A stretch of 53,285 nt of DNA, taken from assembly GCA_049323615.1 (NCBI GenBank), contig JBMOPD010000044.1:1-53285 (forward strand), written 5' to 3'. Both the position numbers and the translations under genes were made by a program. The DNA is from JBMOPD01 sp049323615. Its GTDB lineage: Bacteria; Bacillota; Desulfotomaculia; Desulfotomaculales; Desulfocucumaceae. Below the pieces are notes generated by a model, which worked only from the letters and a program-made list of their open reading frames with translations, was not told the DNA's origin and did no database searches. Shown piece after piece: positions 42,971 to 52,373 of this stretch (within the stretch, counting starts at the first letter, position 1; every line of letters begins with the position of its first letter).

Positions 42971-43017
42971 CGTTGACACAACTACATTACTGAAGCCGAC
43001 AGAGGGAGGCCTTGCCA

Positions 43018-44961
43018 ATGCGCCCCAAGATCATAGTTATCGGCTACCCCATACTGCACAAGTTTGCCTTAAGTATTTCGAAAAAGTTGGAAATACTTCA
43101 TGACATTGACATACAAACAGAATTATACGATCCGTTTTTGGATAACATTAACAATCCCGAATTTGTCAGAAAAGAACTGCCCAAGTTAACCTCCAGGTCT
43201 GTACTGGTGGCAGCGGACAGGTGCGCAACTTTTTTACAGGAAAATCACAATATTCCGGTGATACCTGTCAAATTTTCCGGCTATGCCCTTATGGAAGCGC
43301 TGAAAAAAGCGCAAAAATACCTTGATCATGACGATGACGAAGTGGTGCTGGTGAATTATTACAAGGAAATGGAAGAGGTTGAAGAATACAGGGATCTTCT
43401 GAAGGTTAAAGTCAGGCAGGTTGTCTTCAACAGTCATGAAGAGGCGGACGCCATATTTAGCGAATTAAAGAAGGCGGGGAAGAAAGTCGTCGTCGGGGGC
43501 AGCAATGCCTTTGATACCGCCAAAAAATACGGGATGAAAGGCATTTTTATGTATACCCGTACAGCGGTGGAAAAAGCCATGGTTCACGCGGCGGAGATAC
43601 TCCAGGCAATCCGCAAGGAAACTGAAAAAGCGGAACGGTTTAAAACCATTATTGAACTTGTGCACAGCGGCATTATCTGCACCGACAACAACTGGCAAAT
43701 AACCACTTTCAACAACGCCGCCGAAAAAATTCTCAATATCAGCGCCGATAAAACAATTAATAATTCCATCAAGGATGTCATTCCTTCAATAAACATACCC
43801 CAGAAACCTCATCAACTAACCGCTCAAACCAACAAGCTGGTATGCACGGGGCAGGTAAATATTATCCTGGACATCATGCCCATCATAGTCAACGATAACT
43901 GTACCGGAGCCGTGTTTGCCATTCAGGACGCTGTTACGATTCAAAAAAGCGAACAGGAAATAAGGCAGCAACTGCACCAGAGAAGGCTGGTAGCGAACTA
44001 CACCTTTGCCAACATTGTGGGCGAAAGCCAGGCTGTTCAAATTGCCGTTTCCAAAGCCAAATCCTTTGGCCAGACTGATTCCACCATCCTGATCAACGGA
44101 GAGACGGGAACCGGCAAAGAGCTTTTTGCCCAAAGCATTCACAATATCAGTCCGAGGCGCAAAAAACCTTTTGTGGCCATCAATTGTGCCGCCTTACCGG
44201 AATCATTGCTGGACAGTGAACTTTTCGGTTACGAGCAGGGGGCCTTTACCGGCGCCCAAAAAGAAGGAAAGCCCGGGCTTTTCGAGCTTGCCCATAGAGG
44301 CACCATTTTTCTGGATGAAGTGGGAGAATTAACCCCCCCCATACAGGCCCGTTTACTGCGCGTATTACAGGAAAAAGAGGTAATGAGGGTGGGCGGACGG
44401 AAAATCATCCCGGTGGACGTAAGAATAATAGCCGCCACCAACCGGAACCTCTGGAATGAAGTTAAAGCCGGCAATTTCAGGCAAGACTTGTACTACAGGT
44501 TAAGTGTTCTCGAATTAAACATCCCCCCTCTCCGGGAACGTAAAGAGGACATCCCGGCCTTGGCGAGAAGTATTCTCAGAAAATATATGTCAATAGTCGA
44601 TAATTTTATAATTGAAAAAATTTTATTCCTGGCGAGAGAGTATCACTGGCCCGGTAATATCAGGGAACTGGAAAATATACTGGAGCGCTTTGCGGTGCTT
44701 TCAAGAGGAAAGCCAAACAAAGAGGAAATTTTATGCAGTGTATTTTGGGATAGTGTTAAAAGTAAAAAGAATGATCTTCCGGAGGCTGACAACCCATTGT
44801 CGACATTATCCGCGCTGCCGGTTATTGAACTGAGCAGTAAAATAAAAAAAATAGAATCCAACGAAATAAAACGGATCCTTGAGGAAGTTAACGGGAACAA
44901 AACTGCAGCAGCCCGTATTCTTGGGATATCCCGCTCCACCCTGTGGCGAAAACTGAAATAA
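43018..44961 (+). CDS. Sigma-54-dependent transcriptional activator with PrpR N-terminal sensor and PAS domain
   Basis: The 647-residue protein starts at an ATG behind GGGAGG. Residues 1-195 form a PrpR_N-like sensor domain, 205-310 a PAS domain (IIELVHSGIICTDNNWQITTFNN), 330-570 the AAA+ domain with Walker A GETGTGKE (361-368) and GAFTGA (408-413), the loop that contacts sigma-54, and the C-terminus a Fis-type helix-turn-helix (NGNKTAAARILGISRSTLWRKLK, last 25 residues). PrpR_N domains bind small organic acids such as 2-methylcitrate; here the ligand may be the substrate or the fumarate adduct. It is the only enhancer-binding protein in the window and divergent from module B, so it likely drives all three sigma-54 operons. 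Confidence 0.93.
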   Translation: MRPKIIVIGYPILHKFALSISKKLEILHDIDIQTELYDPFLDNINNPEFVRKELPKLTSRSVLVAADRCATFLQENHNIPVIPVKFSGYALMEALKKAQKYLDHDDDEVVLVNYYKEMEEVEEYRDLLKVKVRQVVFNSHEEADAIFSELKKAGKKVVVGGSNAFDTAKKYGMKGIFMYTRTAVEKAMVHAAEILQAIRKETEKAERFKTIIELVHSGIICTDNNWQITTFNNAAEKILNISADKTINNSIKDVIPSINIPQKPHQLTAQTNKLVCTGQVNIILDIMPIIVNDNCTGAVFAIQDAVTIQKSEQEIRQQLHQRRLVANYTFANIVGESQAVQIAVSKAKSFGQTDSTILINGETGTGKELFAQSIHNISPRRKKPFVAINCAALPESLLDSELFGYEQGAFTGAQKEGKPGLFELAHRGTIFLDEVGELTPPIQARLLRVLQEKEVMRVGGRKIIPVDVRIIAATNRNLWNEVKAGNFRQDLYYRLSVLELNIPPLRERKEDIPALARSILRKYMSIVDNFIIEKILFLAREYHWPGNIRELENILERFAVLSRGKPNKEEILCSVFWDSVKSKKNDLPEADNPLSTLSALPVIELSSKIKKIESNEIKRILEEVNGNKTAAARILGISRSTLWRKLK

Positions 44962-45050
44962 GGTATGTAACGGATTTGGTAACCCGGCGGCTATCCCTGT
45001 CATCCGGCATAATTATTCCGGTAACCTTGGCTGTCACCCACTTCATCCAT

Positions 45051-47606
45051 TCAGAGTCTCCTGTTTTCCAGCATCTTTACAAACACCGGCACCAGCTGCG
45101 GATCAGACTGTGTTCCGGCACACCTCAGAAGTTCTTCCACGGCCTTCTCACGTGGCATAGCCTTGCGGTACGGCCGGTCGCTGGTCATGGCGTCATATGC
45201 GTCGGTAATAGCCAGAATACGGCATTCCAGCGGAATCTCCTCACCCCGGATTCCCAGGGGGTACCCACTACCGTTCCACCATTCGTGGTGTTTGAGGATC
45301 CAGTCAGCAATGGGAATAAGGTCTGGAGCGGACTGGGCAATACGGTGGCCGATTTCAGAGTGCCTCTGCATTTCCACCATTTCCTCGTGGGTAAAGGGCC
45401 CCGGCTTAAAGAGTATGCGGTCTGATACGCCTACCTTGCCGATGTCGTGAAACTGGGCCAGGAGCCGCAGGTCGGTTATATTGTGTTCAGACAAGCCAAT
45501 AGCCCCGGCAAAACATGCCACCAGTTCCTGCAGGCGGTCCGCATGACCCTCGGTGATGAAATCCCTCGCCTTCAGCGCCCTCATAAGGGTCTGGACAATG
45601 GCGCTGCGGGCGCTCTGCAGTCGGTGCAGCTTCTCCCTGTACATATTGTTGTCGGCTTCCTTAAAGATCCCACTCAAATCAGTTGAGAATTCGTTACTGG
45701 CTGCAAACCCGATGGATACGCTTAAGGTGAAAGACGGATTAGTGGAGTTATACCTCTCAACGTTTTCCCGGATTCGATGGCTGACGGCCTCTACGGTAGG
45801 CACATCACAGTTTGGGAGCAGCACGGCAAATTCGTCGCCCCCGATCCGGGCCGCTATATCGCCCGGACGAGCGGATTCCCTGATCACCCCGACAGCTGCC
45901 ATAAGCAGTCGATCACCGTAGTGGTGACCCAGAGTATCATTGATAAGCTTTAACCCATCCACGTCACAGACGATTATATTTACCGGATGACTGTGCTCCT
46001 CTTCAAAACGACGCATCTCCTGCTCGAAAAAGGCGCGTTTAGAGAGTCCGGTAAGAGATTCGTGAAGGCTTAAATATTTTAGCTGTTCCTCCATCTCCTT
46101 GCGCTGGCTGCTGATGTCACGGCTGCTGATGACAGCACCGGTAATCCCGCTCTTTTCGTCAAAAAAGAAATTGCCCACAGACTCCAGCCACAGGTAAGAC
46201 CCGTCAGCCCGCCTCAAGCGGCACTCCAATCTGGCTACCGAAGCATCTTTAATGACCTTTTTCAGGGCAGTTCTGATCTTGTTTATGTCTTGAGGATGCA
46301 CAAAGTCAAACACATACCTCCCCACGGTATCTTCAGGCTGATATCCCAGCACACCCTTGACTGATGGGCTGACATACTTGCAAATTCCTTTCTCGTCAAT
46401 CTGGACGATCATATCCAGCATATTGTCGGTAATCAGCCGCAGCCGAGCCTCGCTCGATCTAAGCTCCTCTTCGCGCTTTCTGTCATCCGTTACATTCCTG
46501 AAAACCAGGATAACTCCACAGATATTTCCCGCTGCATCACGGATGGGTGCCGCGCTATCCGTGATGGAACGCTCGGTACCGTCCCTGGCTATCAACACCG
46601 TATGGTTGGCCAGCCCGACAATCTTTCCCTCGGGAAGAGCCCTTTGTGCCGGATTTTCAACCGGTTGACGGGTATATTCATTTATTATTTTAAACACTTC
46701 GCCCAGCGGCCGGCCCAACGCTTCGGACTGGCTCCAGCCGGTAAGGGATTCGGCCACGGGGTTGACCAGGGTGATCAGACCGGCCGTATCAACGGCTATC
46801 ACCGCGTCACCGATGCTGGAAATGGTGACGGCAAGCCTTTCCTTTTCCCAGAAAAGCGCCTCTTCCGACCGCTTACGCTCGGTAATATCGCGGACAATAC
46901 CGCGGAAGCCCGCTAGGCGGCCTTCCGCGTCCCTGAGCAAAGACACCGAAGCCTCAATAAATCTCCTGGAACCGTCCTTTCTAATAATCTCCCAGTCAAA
47001 TCCCTTGACCGGTATTCCCGTTCTGTAGACCTTATTAAAAGCCTGGAATGTTTTCCTGGCGCCTTCCTCGCCGGAATACTGCCTATTATTCATACCCATT
47101 AATTCATTTCTGGGATATCCTAAAATTCTGCATAATGAATCATTGAAAAATGTTAAGTTACCCACCAGATCAACTTCAAAATATCCGTCTTCAATATTGT
47201 CAAGGATGGTTCGGTACCTCTCCTCACTTTTCCGTAACGCCTCCTCCACCCGCTTGCGCTCGGTGATATCCATCAGCTGGCCCAGTATGGCCGGACGGCC
47301 TCCGAACTCAATTAGGGAGTGTACACCCTCAATATATATTAATTCCCCCCTGCGGTTAATAGCCCGAATTTCAAAGGATCCAGGCAGTTCTTCCCCATTC
47401 AGCCTGCGTAATACATTATTAACCACCCGTTGTCGGTCCTTCTGGTGAATCAATTCGGAGAAGCGAATTCTGACCATTTCTTCCACCGAATATCCGTAGA
47501 GATCGGCCATTTTACGGTTGACTAACTGCAAAAAACCATCCTGCAAGATATAAATGGGAAGAGGTGATAAATCAAATACCACCTTAAAGTCGAAGTCCGT
47601 CAACAT
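45051..47606 (-). CDS. PAS-PAS-PAS-PAS-GGDEF-HD-GYP signalling protein
   Basis: The 851-residue protein has four PAS domains (about 8-120, 127-242, 252-372, 385-500; the linkers MDITERKR, VRDITERKR and NVTDDRKR mark their ends). A GGDEF domain with the intact RIGGDEFAVLLPN motif follows, then an HD-GYP domain with HDIGKVGV and WNGSGYPLGIRG. Both cyclic-di-GMP synthesis and hydrolysis look possible, with activity set by the PAS sensors. No signal peptide or membrane segment is seen. It is convergent with the regulator gene, separated by 89 bases, and has no obvious link to the catabolic operons. Confidence 0.93.
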   Translation of the reverse strand: MLTDFDFKVVFDLSPLPIYILQDGFLQLVNRKMADLYGYSVEEMVRIRFSELIHQKDRQRVVNNVLRRLNGEELPGSFEIRAINRRGELIYIEGVHSLIEFGGRPAILGQLMDITERKRVEEALRKSEERYRTILDNIEDGYFEVDLVGNLTFFNDSLCRILGYPRNELMGMNNRQYSGEEGARKTFQAFNKVYRTGIPVKGFDWEIIRKDGSRRFIEASVSLLRDAEGRLAGFRGIVRDITERKRSEEALFWEKERLAVTISSIGDAVIAVDTAGLITLVNPVAESLTGWSQSEALGRPLGEVFKIINEYTRQPVENPAQRALPEGKIVGLANHTVLIARDGTERSITDSAAPIRDAAGNICGVILVFRNVTDDRKREEELRSSEARLRLITDNMLDMIVQIDEKGICKYVSPSVKGVLGYQPEDTVGRYVFDFVHPQDINKIRTALKKVIKDASVARLECRLRRADGSYLWLESVGNFFFDEKSGITGAVISSRDISSQRKEMEEQLKYLSLHESLTGLSKRAFFEQEMRRFEEEHSHPVNIIVCDVDGLKLINDTLGHHYGDRLLMAAVGVIRESARPGDIAARIGGDEFAVLLPNCDVPTVEAVSHRIRENVERYNSTNPSFTLSVSIGFAASNEFSTDLSGIFKEADNNMYREKLHRLQSARSAIVQTLMRALKARDFITEGHADRLQELVACFAGAIGLSEHNITDLRLLAQFHDIGKVGVSDRILFKPGPFTHEEMVEMQRHSEIGHRIAQSAPDLIPIADWILKHHEWWNGSGYPLGIRGEEIPLECRILAITDAYDAMTSDRPYRKAMPREKAVEELLRCAGTQSDPQLVPVFVKMLENRRL

Positions 47607-47752
47607 TAACCCTCACCCCCGTCCTTCCAGATCTTAGATTTCAAAGCACCATATTATTCTGCATATTTTACCATTTTCCTGTAAAATTCCTTTGTAGGAA
47701 ACAGGTGTTATCTTGATGCCTGCCGCGCTGGTTTCGGCGGTAGGGGTAGGAC

Positions 47753-47887
47753 GTGGTGGTGATACCCGGCATCATTCTGATTGCCACTGCTATGGTTGTT
47801 CTGTCACAAGTGCAAGTGTTGCGGACTCTTTTGCTGGCTGGGGTAATTTACGGCGCCGGTGTTAGCCACGTCCGGCGGGTCGGGTAA
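47753..47887 (+). pseudogene. Decayed membrane-transporter fragment in a gene-poor stretch
   Basis: A 44-codon stretch on the plus strand, bounded by stops, encodes IPGIILIATAMVVLSQ and LRTLLLAGVIYGAGVSH, like one or two helices of an MFS carrier. There is no start or ribosome site. The surrounding 47607-48230 shows no convincing gene; an 84-codon open frame at 47859-48113 has no recognisable features. The bases before 47700 carry an imperfect inverted repeat (TTTCCT...AGGAAA) near the start of the signalling gene. The MFS reading is tentative. Confidence 0.4.
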
Positions 47888-48232
47888 GGAGGAAACCGCT
47901 GTTTTCCTGGAGTGGGTGGTCAAGCGGACGGGAGTCATACGCGTTGGTAAAATGGCCGTAAGGATAGCGGCGGACGGCTTGCTGCCGTGGAATCACCTGT
48001 CATTGAAAGAAGCAAGATCGTTAGGAAAACGTCTTATGGTGGTGTTCTCTATACTGGCCAATGACCGTGCCGCCAGTATTTCTTCCTTCTGTCCAGGCCA
48101 TGCCAGCAATTGACCCTCTACACCGACCGTTCTTCCGATAGATCCAACCATAGTTACGCGTATATCATTGCTAACCGGGCTCACCAAGTGAAACTTGCGT
48201 GACTGGATCTCATATAATCATAAAAACACCCT

Positions 48233-48269
48233 CAAAAAAAATATCCTGACACGTCAGGATATTTTTTTT
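48233..48269. terminator. Bidirectional intrinsic terminator
   Basis: ATATCCTGAC (48241-48250) and GTCAGGATAT (48253-48262) pair perfectly, flanked by a run of A on the left and a run of T on the right, so it can stop transcription from either side. It most likely marks the end of the SWIM cassette on the minus strand. The 180 bases between it and 48452 show no gene. Confidence 0.85.
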
Positions 48270-48451
48270 ACCTTTTCATCTCTACCTCAGTTTCAAGGCC
48301 TTGTTTATAAAACTAATTTCATTACTTATGTTCTTCAGGCTTTTTTGTGTGCCATTATTTATAAACCCTTTGTATGGTTAAAATTAATAAAATTGCAATG
48401 ACGCCAGATGCACCCCCAGGTCCGTCTGCTTTGTGAAAATCATTTCTCGCA

Positions 48452-50377
48452 TTAAGGCTGCCCGATCCCTGCTGCCCTGATTTCCTCCATCAAGGACCGG
48501 AACCGGCGATATTCCGTCATGACTTGTCCATAAAAGGCAGTCCATTCCTCCTTTTTTCCGGATAAAGCGCACACTTCCTTCAAGTCCTTCATCCACCTGG
48601 CCGCCCTGGCGTATGCCTGGCGTCCCCGATAGCTGATATTCTTTAGCGCTAAATCCCGGTACAGCGGAATCAGTTTTGCCGGCTCATGGTTCTTCATTTG
48701 CTTGAAAAGTTTGAGCAGTAGCGGCTCATTCATATGGAACCGGTCCTTGTGCCTGATAAATTCAGCCCAGGCTTTGTCGATATCATCCAGGTATAGATAC
48801 ATGCCTACCACCAGTGCATATTCTTTTTGATGCCTCATGACATCGATCCATTTTTGGATTTTGGCCTCTTTATCCGCATCATGTTTATTGAGTGCCGCAT
48901 TCCGTTTAAACAAGTCAAAATCTGGATGGGCCAAGAACCATTTTTCGTGCCAATCTTTTATTCCCTGCTTATCGCCGGACCGTTCGCACAGACGGATAAT
49001 CCACTGGTAATCTTGAGGGTTGATCCGGGAACTTGCATTCAAGATGGTTTGCAGTGTCATGACCGCTTCATGCCAGTTTTCCAGCCGTTCATAATATCTT
49101 ACAAAGCAGTATGCTACGGAAGTATCAGACAGAAACGAACCATCCGGAATGCAAGCGGTTTGTTTCGCCTCTTCTTCTTGGTTTAAAGATAAGCACAGCT
49201 CGACCCACCAATATACCAGAATCCGGCGGTGCCTTTCATCCTTCAGGCGGGCGCTCCGTGAAAAGTCCTTATCGATCAGCATGATGCGTTCCTTCAAATG
49301 CCAAAGATACTGCAGTTCCGGGACACAATGGGTCAAAACAGATGTCCACGCCAACAAATCATCCAGTTGTTTGCATTGATGAACGATCCAATCGATAAGT
49401 TCCCGTATGAATGTTTGAGCTTGCGGGTCGTGCAGCTGGTACATACTCACGCGTTCCAGCGCTTCCCACAGATAATTCTCAAATTCCGAACAGCCGTCAG
49501 TGAGTTCGCTGCCGCTGTATTCGTCATCGTACTTTTCGCTCCACTCTTCCAGCCCAATCACCGCGACCAGCAATCCCACAGTTCCTGATATGTAATGTTC
49601 GGCGGTCACCAGTTTCAGCAGTTCTTGACCATAACGGTGCAACCTCTCCAGGCCCATGGTAAAATCCCATTCTGTCGCGCTTGTATCGTCATCATAATCA
49701 TAGCCGTATCCCCAGTCATCATCCCCGTCTTCATCATCCATCTTTGTTTCGGTGAACAGGGACTCGCACTCTTTTAAAATGGCGGGAAATTGTTGTTGAT
49801 AGTATTTAAGTGAGCTGTACAGTCCCATCCGGCGAACCCGATCGGAATGCAAATCTGCGGTCCGCTCACGCTCGACAAGGATGAGGCGAATCTTTTCATG
49901 TATGGAAGAATCGGTTTCCATCAACTGCTTTATGGTCCCGAGTAAATCCTCTTTCCCCATGTTTTTCAGGCGTTGGTCCAGATCGTCATCCGGTTGATGG
50001 CTTGGCTGCTGTACGCTGGTTTCGGCAACAACTGCATCTGTCACATCCGCCGCACACGCGCACGGACCACCGGCAGGCTCATTAAAACCCGGCTCCCCGG
50101 CGTATTCCCGGGTCACATAATAAACGACAGCCGCCATGTGTTTGCAGTAATCTCCATACGGGCAGTTACACCGGCTTTTGCTAAAATCGGTCATATGCAC
50201 CTGAACGTTATAATCTCCGTAATTGCCTAAAACGGTGGCATGGATCCATGATTTATTGATTTGTACATCCTCCACAAGTCCTTGTTCATAATACTCGAGC
50301 CCCCGATCTATAATGTGATCCGGAATATACCGGTCCATCCCTATCAATAATGGCTTAAAGTCATAGATTTCTTTCAT
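48452..50377 (-). CDS. SWIM zinc-finger protein
   Basis: This 641-residue protein has a SWIM zinc site near residues 67-84 (CNCPYGDYCKHMAAV, the CxC-xn-CxH pattern), preceded by the usual YYEQGLVEDVQINKSWIHATVLG strand-rich segment. An acidic stretch (MDDEDGDDDWGYGYDYDDD) lies around residues 215-235. The rest is helical and TPR-like, with repeated tryptophan- and tyrosine-rich helices. SWIM proteins bind DNA or protein partners; no enzymatic motif is seen. Its ATG overlaps the TGA of the nucleotidyltransferase gene, so both are translationally coupled. Confidence 0.85.
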   Translation of the reverse strand: MKEIYDFKPLLIGMDRYIPDHIIDRGLEYYEQGLVEDVQINKSWIHATVLGNYGDYNVQVHMTDFSKSRCNCPYGDYCKHMAAVVYYVTREYAGEPGFNEPAGGPCACAADVTDAVVAETSVQQPSHQPDDDLDQRLKNMGKEDLLGTIKQLMETDSSIHEKIRLILVERERTADLHSDRVRRMGLYSSLKYYQQQFPAILKECESLFTETKMDDEDGDDDWGYGYDYDDDTSATEWDFTMGLERLHRYGQELLKLVTAEHYISGTVGLLVAVIGLEEWSEKYDDEYSGSELTDGCSEFENYLWEALERVSMYQLHDPQAQTFIRELIDWIVHQCKQLDDLLAWTSVLTHCVPELQYLWHLKERIMLIDKDFSRSARLKDERHRRILVYWWVELCLSLNQEEEAKQTACIPDGSFLSDTSVAYCFVRYYERLENWHEAVMTLQTILNASSRINPQDYQWIIRLCERSGDKQGIKDWHEKWFLAHPDFDLFKRNAALNKHDADKEAKIQKWIDVMRHQKEYALVVGMYLYLDDIDKAWAEFIRHKDRFHMNEPLLLKLFKQMKNHEPAKLIPLYRDLALKNISYRGRQAYARAARWMKDLKEVCALSGKKEEWTAFYGQVMTEYRRFRSLMEEIRAAGIGQP

Positions 50378-51054
50378 TCTTCCCCGTCTTCATCTTCCCA
50401 TGTGCATTCCGTATTGATTCCCATATTACGCAGCCACTTTTTCTCCCGGCAGGACGGACACCGTTTCGGATCTTCCCAGCCCCGCTTTTCGAAATATTTT
50501 TGCTCCGAAGCGTCAAAAATGAATCTATCCCCGCACTCCTGACATGTCAGGCGGACAGCTTCAAAATATTTAACACGAGGCGCTTTCAAGTTCATTTCTC
50601 TGCGCCAGGAGAGCAGGACGCTTTCTTCGTTCCTGTTCCAAAGAATCTGCAGTTCAGGGGAAAGAAACTGGGCCGGATCGAAACGAAAACCCCGTAAATT
50701 ATACAGATGAGGCGTTTTTCCGCAATCCGGCGCATCGCAGTATCGCTGCCCCGGACATTCCCGTTTATGGCATATGCGGCCCAGGTACTTCCGGCCGGTA
50801 TTGAATACAAACACTTCCCATGCATGAGTGGCGGAAGACATTTGCCTGCAAAACCGGGACAGTTGCGGAAGTTCATGCAAATCAGATAAAACAACAGCCA
50901 GATCGATGTCCTGCGGATACGGATCGTCACTGGCCATGGAGCCGCACAATACAACCTCCTGCACGGAAGACAAGTTTTTCGCTTTATTGGCGAAATCTAG
51001 CGCAGCCTGACGGAAACGAATTTTTTGTTGATGGTTTCTCATCGTGTCATCCAT
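50374..51054 (-). CDS. Nucleotidyltransferase-fold protein with zinc ribbon
   Basis: The product is 226 residues. The first 100 residues have the polymerase-beta-type motif GSMASDDPYPQDIDLAVVL, in which the two aspartates of DID are the metal ligands. A Cys/His cluster follows (CHKRECPGQRYCDAPDC), then a C-terminal zinc ribbon (TCQECGDRF...KRCPSC). Minimal nucleotidyltransferases often act as antitoxins or antibiotic-modifying proteins, but the added zinc domains set this one apart. It overlaps genes on both sides in a tight four-gene cassette. Confidence 0.8.
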   Translation of the reverse strand: MDDTMRNHQQKIRFRQAALDFANKAKNLSSVQEVVLCGSMASDDPYPQDIDLAVVLSDLHELPQLSRFCRQMSSATHAWEVFVFNTGRKYLGRICHKRECPGQRYCDAPDCGKTPHLYNLRGFRFDPAQFLSPELQILWNRNEESVLLSWRREMNLKAPRVKYFEAVRLTCQECGDRFIFDASEQKYFEKRGWEDPKRCPSCREKKWLRNMGINTECTWEDEDGEE

Positions 51055-51493
51055 CTGGGTTCATTTCTTTCCCGTCTGTATAGTGTTCGTTAAACGATCC
51101 ACATGCCCTTTCCTCAGCATTCCGGGCATGTTTCTTCGTTTGGCAAACATAGTGCGTGGCGTACATTTCTTCCACGGGAGGGCTGCCGTACTTGGAAAAA
51201 CGCAACCTCTGCTTCGGCCCTTTCCCCCACGACATATAAACGGTAAGAGAAGGTTTCAGTTGCGCAGACCTGGCAAATTCTCTAAGCGTTAGTAAAATCG
51301 TATTCATCTTGCCCAAATTCCCGTTTGTGACCCGTTCCAGATACGGGATGCGCCGGAAACGCCAATCTTCTATTTGTTGTGGTGTTAACCGCTCCATTTT
51401 TACCAAAAGTTCTACCGGGCTGACGCATCCTTTTTCCGCAATCAGCTGACCGGCGCATTCCCAAACTCTTTTACGGAGATTATGTCGGCTCAC
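51047..51493 (-). CDS. Hypothetical protein of the SWIM/SEC-C cassette
   Basis: I do not recognise this protein of about 148 residues. The GTG at 51493 is chosen as start because GGAGGGATAAC lies just upstream. It is basic in its N-terminal half (SRHNLRKRVWECAGQLIAEKG, a helix-turn-helix-like length), with KPSLTVYMSWGKGPKQRLRFSKYG in the middle and CxxxKH elements near the end. It overlaps the nucleotidyltransferase start by eight bases and begins two bases after the SEC-C gene ends. Confidence 0.7.
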   Translation of the reverse strand: MSRHNLRKRVWECAGQLIAEKGCVSPVELLVKMERLTPQQIEDWRFRRIPYLERVTNGNLGKMNTILLTLREFARSAQLKPSLTVYMSWGKGPKQRLRFSKYGSPPVEEMYATHYVCQTKKHARNAEERACGSFNEHYTDGKEMNPDG

Positions 51494-51494
51494 G

Positions 51495-51755
51495 TTATCC
51501 CTCCGCTGCAAAATCCGCGATGAACCGATTGATGTCGAAGTTTTTCATCTTCTTCGCGCAGCAAAACCTGTATTTCTGGCCGCTACCGCACGGACACGGG
51601 TCGTAAGGATTGTCCGGCGCAAGCCTTTCTTTCAGCGCTTTTTTCAAGTCGGACAGGTCTTCTGTGAACTCAATTCCCATAATAAACCGCAACCCGAATC
51701 GGTCACATATTTGAGCAATTTTTTGACCCTTTTCTTCCGAGTTAACCTTTACCAC
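51495..51755 (-). CDS. SEC-C motif protein (PBPRA1643-like)
   Basis: The C-terminus carries the zinc motif NPYDPCPCGSGQKYRFCC. The first ordinary start is a GTG at 51755 with no ribosome site. Upstream, an in-frame stretch (ALGSEQRPIVVKV) matches the N-terminal pattern of the PBPRA1643 SEC-C family. A GGGGAGGGG site followed by an ATG (51793) lies one frame off. One missing T in the run at 51783-51787, or initiation at AUU (51788), would join them. The real gene therefore probably extends to about 51793. First gene of the cassette. Confidence 0.75.
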   Translation of the reverse strand: MVKVNSEEKGQKIAQICDRFGLRFIMGIEFTEDLSDLKKALKERLAPDNPYDPCPCGSGQKYRFCCAKKMKNFDINRFIADFAAEG

Positions 51756-51865
51756 AATAGGACGCTGTTCTGAACCGAGCGCAAAAATTGCATTCCCCTC
51801 CCCTTTCGAAAGAATACTATAATTTCTCTTTTCCTTTCTTTATCAATAACAATAAAAACCCAAAA

Positions 51866-52222
51866 CTAATAAAGGGTTTTTCTATAGTTTTTCCTGCTTA
51901 AAGCACGTAGTTCAGCTGCTTTTAAAAGGGTATAAATAACTATGTTAGTATCGACCACAAATTTATTAAATACCGGTTCCTGGCCGATCATCTTCGTCCT
52001 CCCTCGTAACATCTCCTCCACCAAGCTGTCGCGATCCTTCAAGATACCTGCAGCAGCTCTAACAACTCCTTTCGGTTTCATTCGTTTGGTCATTTTGATG
52101 GTTACTTTATTGTTAGTAGGGGTAATCTCTACCCAATCGCCCAGTTGAATTTTAGCCATCTTTAACACCTCTCCAATTGCGATCCTTCCATCAGGTTCTA
52201 CTCTTTTTCTCACAGGTAACAT
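51866..52222 (-). pseudogene. AbrB-type antitoxin fused to the stub of a PIN-domain toxin
   Basis: The first 85 residues are an AbrB/SpoVT swapped-hairpin antitoxin (PVRKRVEPDGRIAIGEVLKMAKIQLGDWVEITPTNN...). They run directly into FVVDTNIVIYTLLKAAELRAL, the first strand and catalytic aspartate of a VapC-like PIN ribonuclease, which then ends after about 13 more residues. The remaining acidic residues of the PIN site are missing, so the toxin is dead. The antitoxin part may still bind DNA. This is best read as a decayed vapBC locus in which the antitoxin stop was lost. Confidence 0.75.
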
Positions 52223-52373
52223 AATTACCCCCCCGAATGTAACTTTCTTAACTTTTCTCTTTTATTATACCACTTTAGGTTTTTTTAGATCCATCAGCCG
52301 GTTGTTTCACACATATGATTCAGCGGGGGTATCGACAAAAGCTTGCTTGATTTAAAAGGGGGCCTAGAAAATC

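Noticed and set aside
24353..44961. Reading module B simply as a propionate/methylmalonyl-CoA operon because of PrpR_N, MmgE/PrpD and mutase genes
   Set aside because: No methylcitrate enzymes, epimerase or biotin partners are present, and the mutase pocket segments do not look like methylmalonyl-CoA mutase. Kept only as an alternative.
47859..48113. 84-codon plus-strand open frame
   Set aside because: No family resemblance, no good ribosome site, and it lies in a decayed region; not called as a gene.
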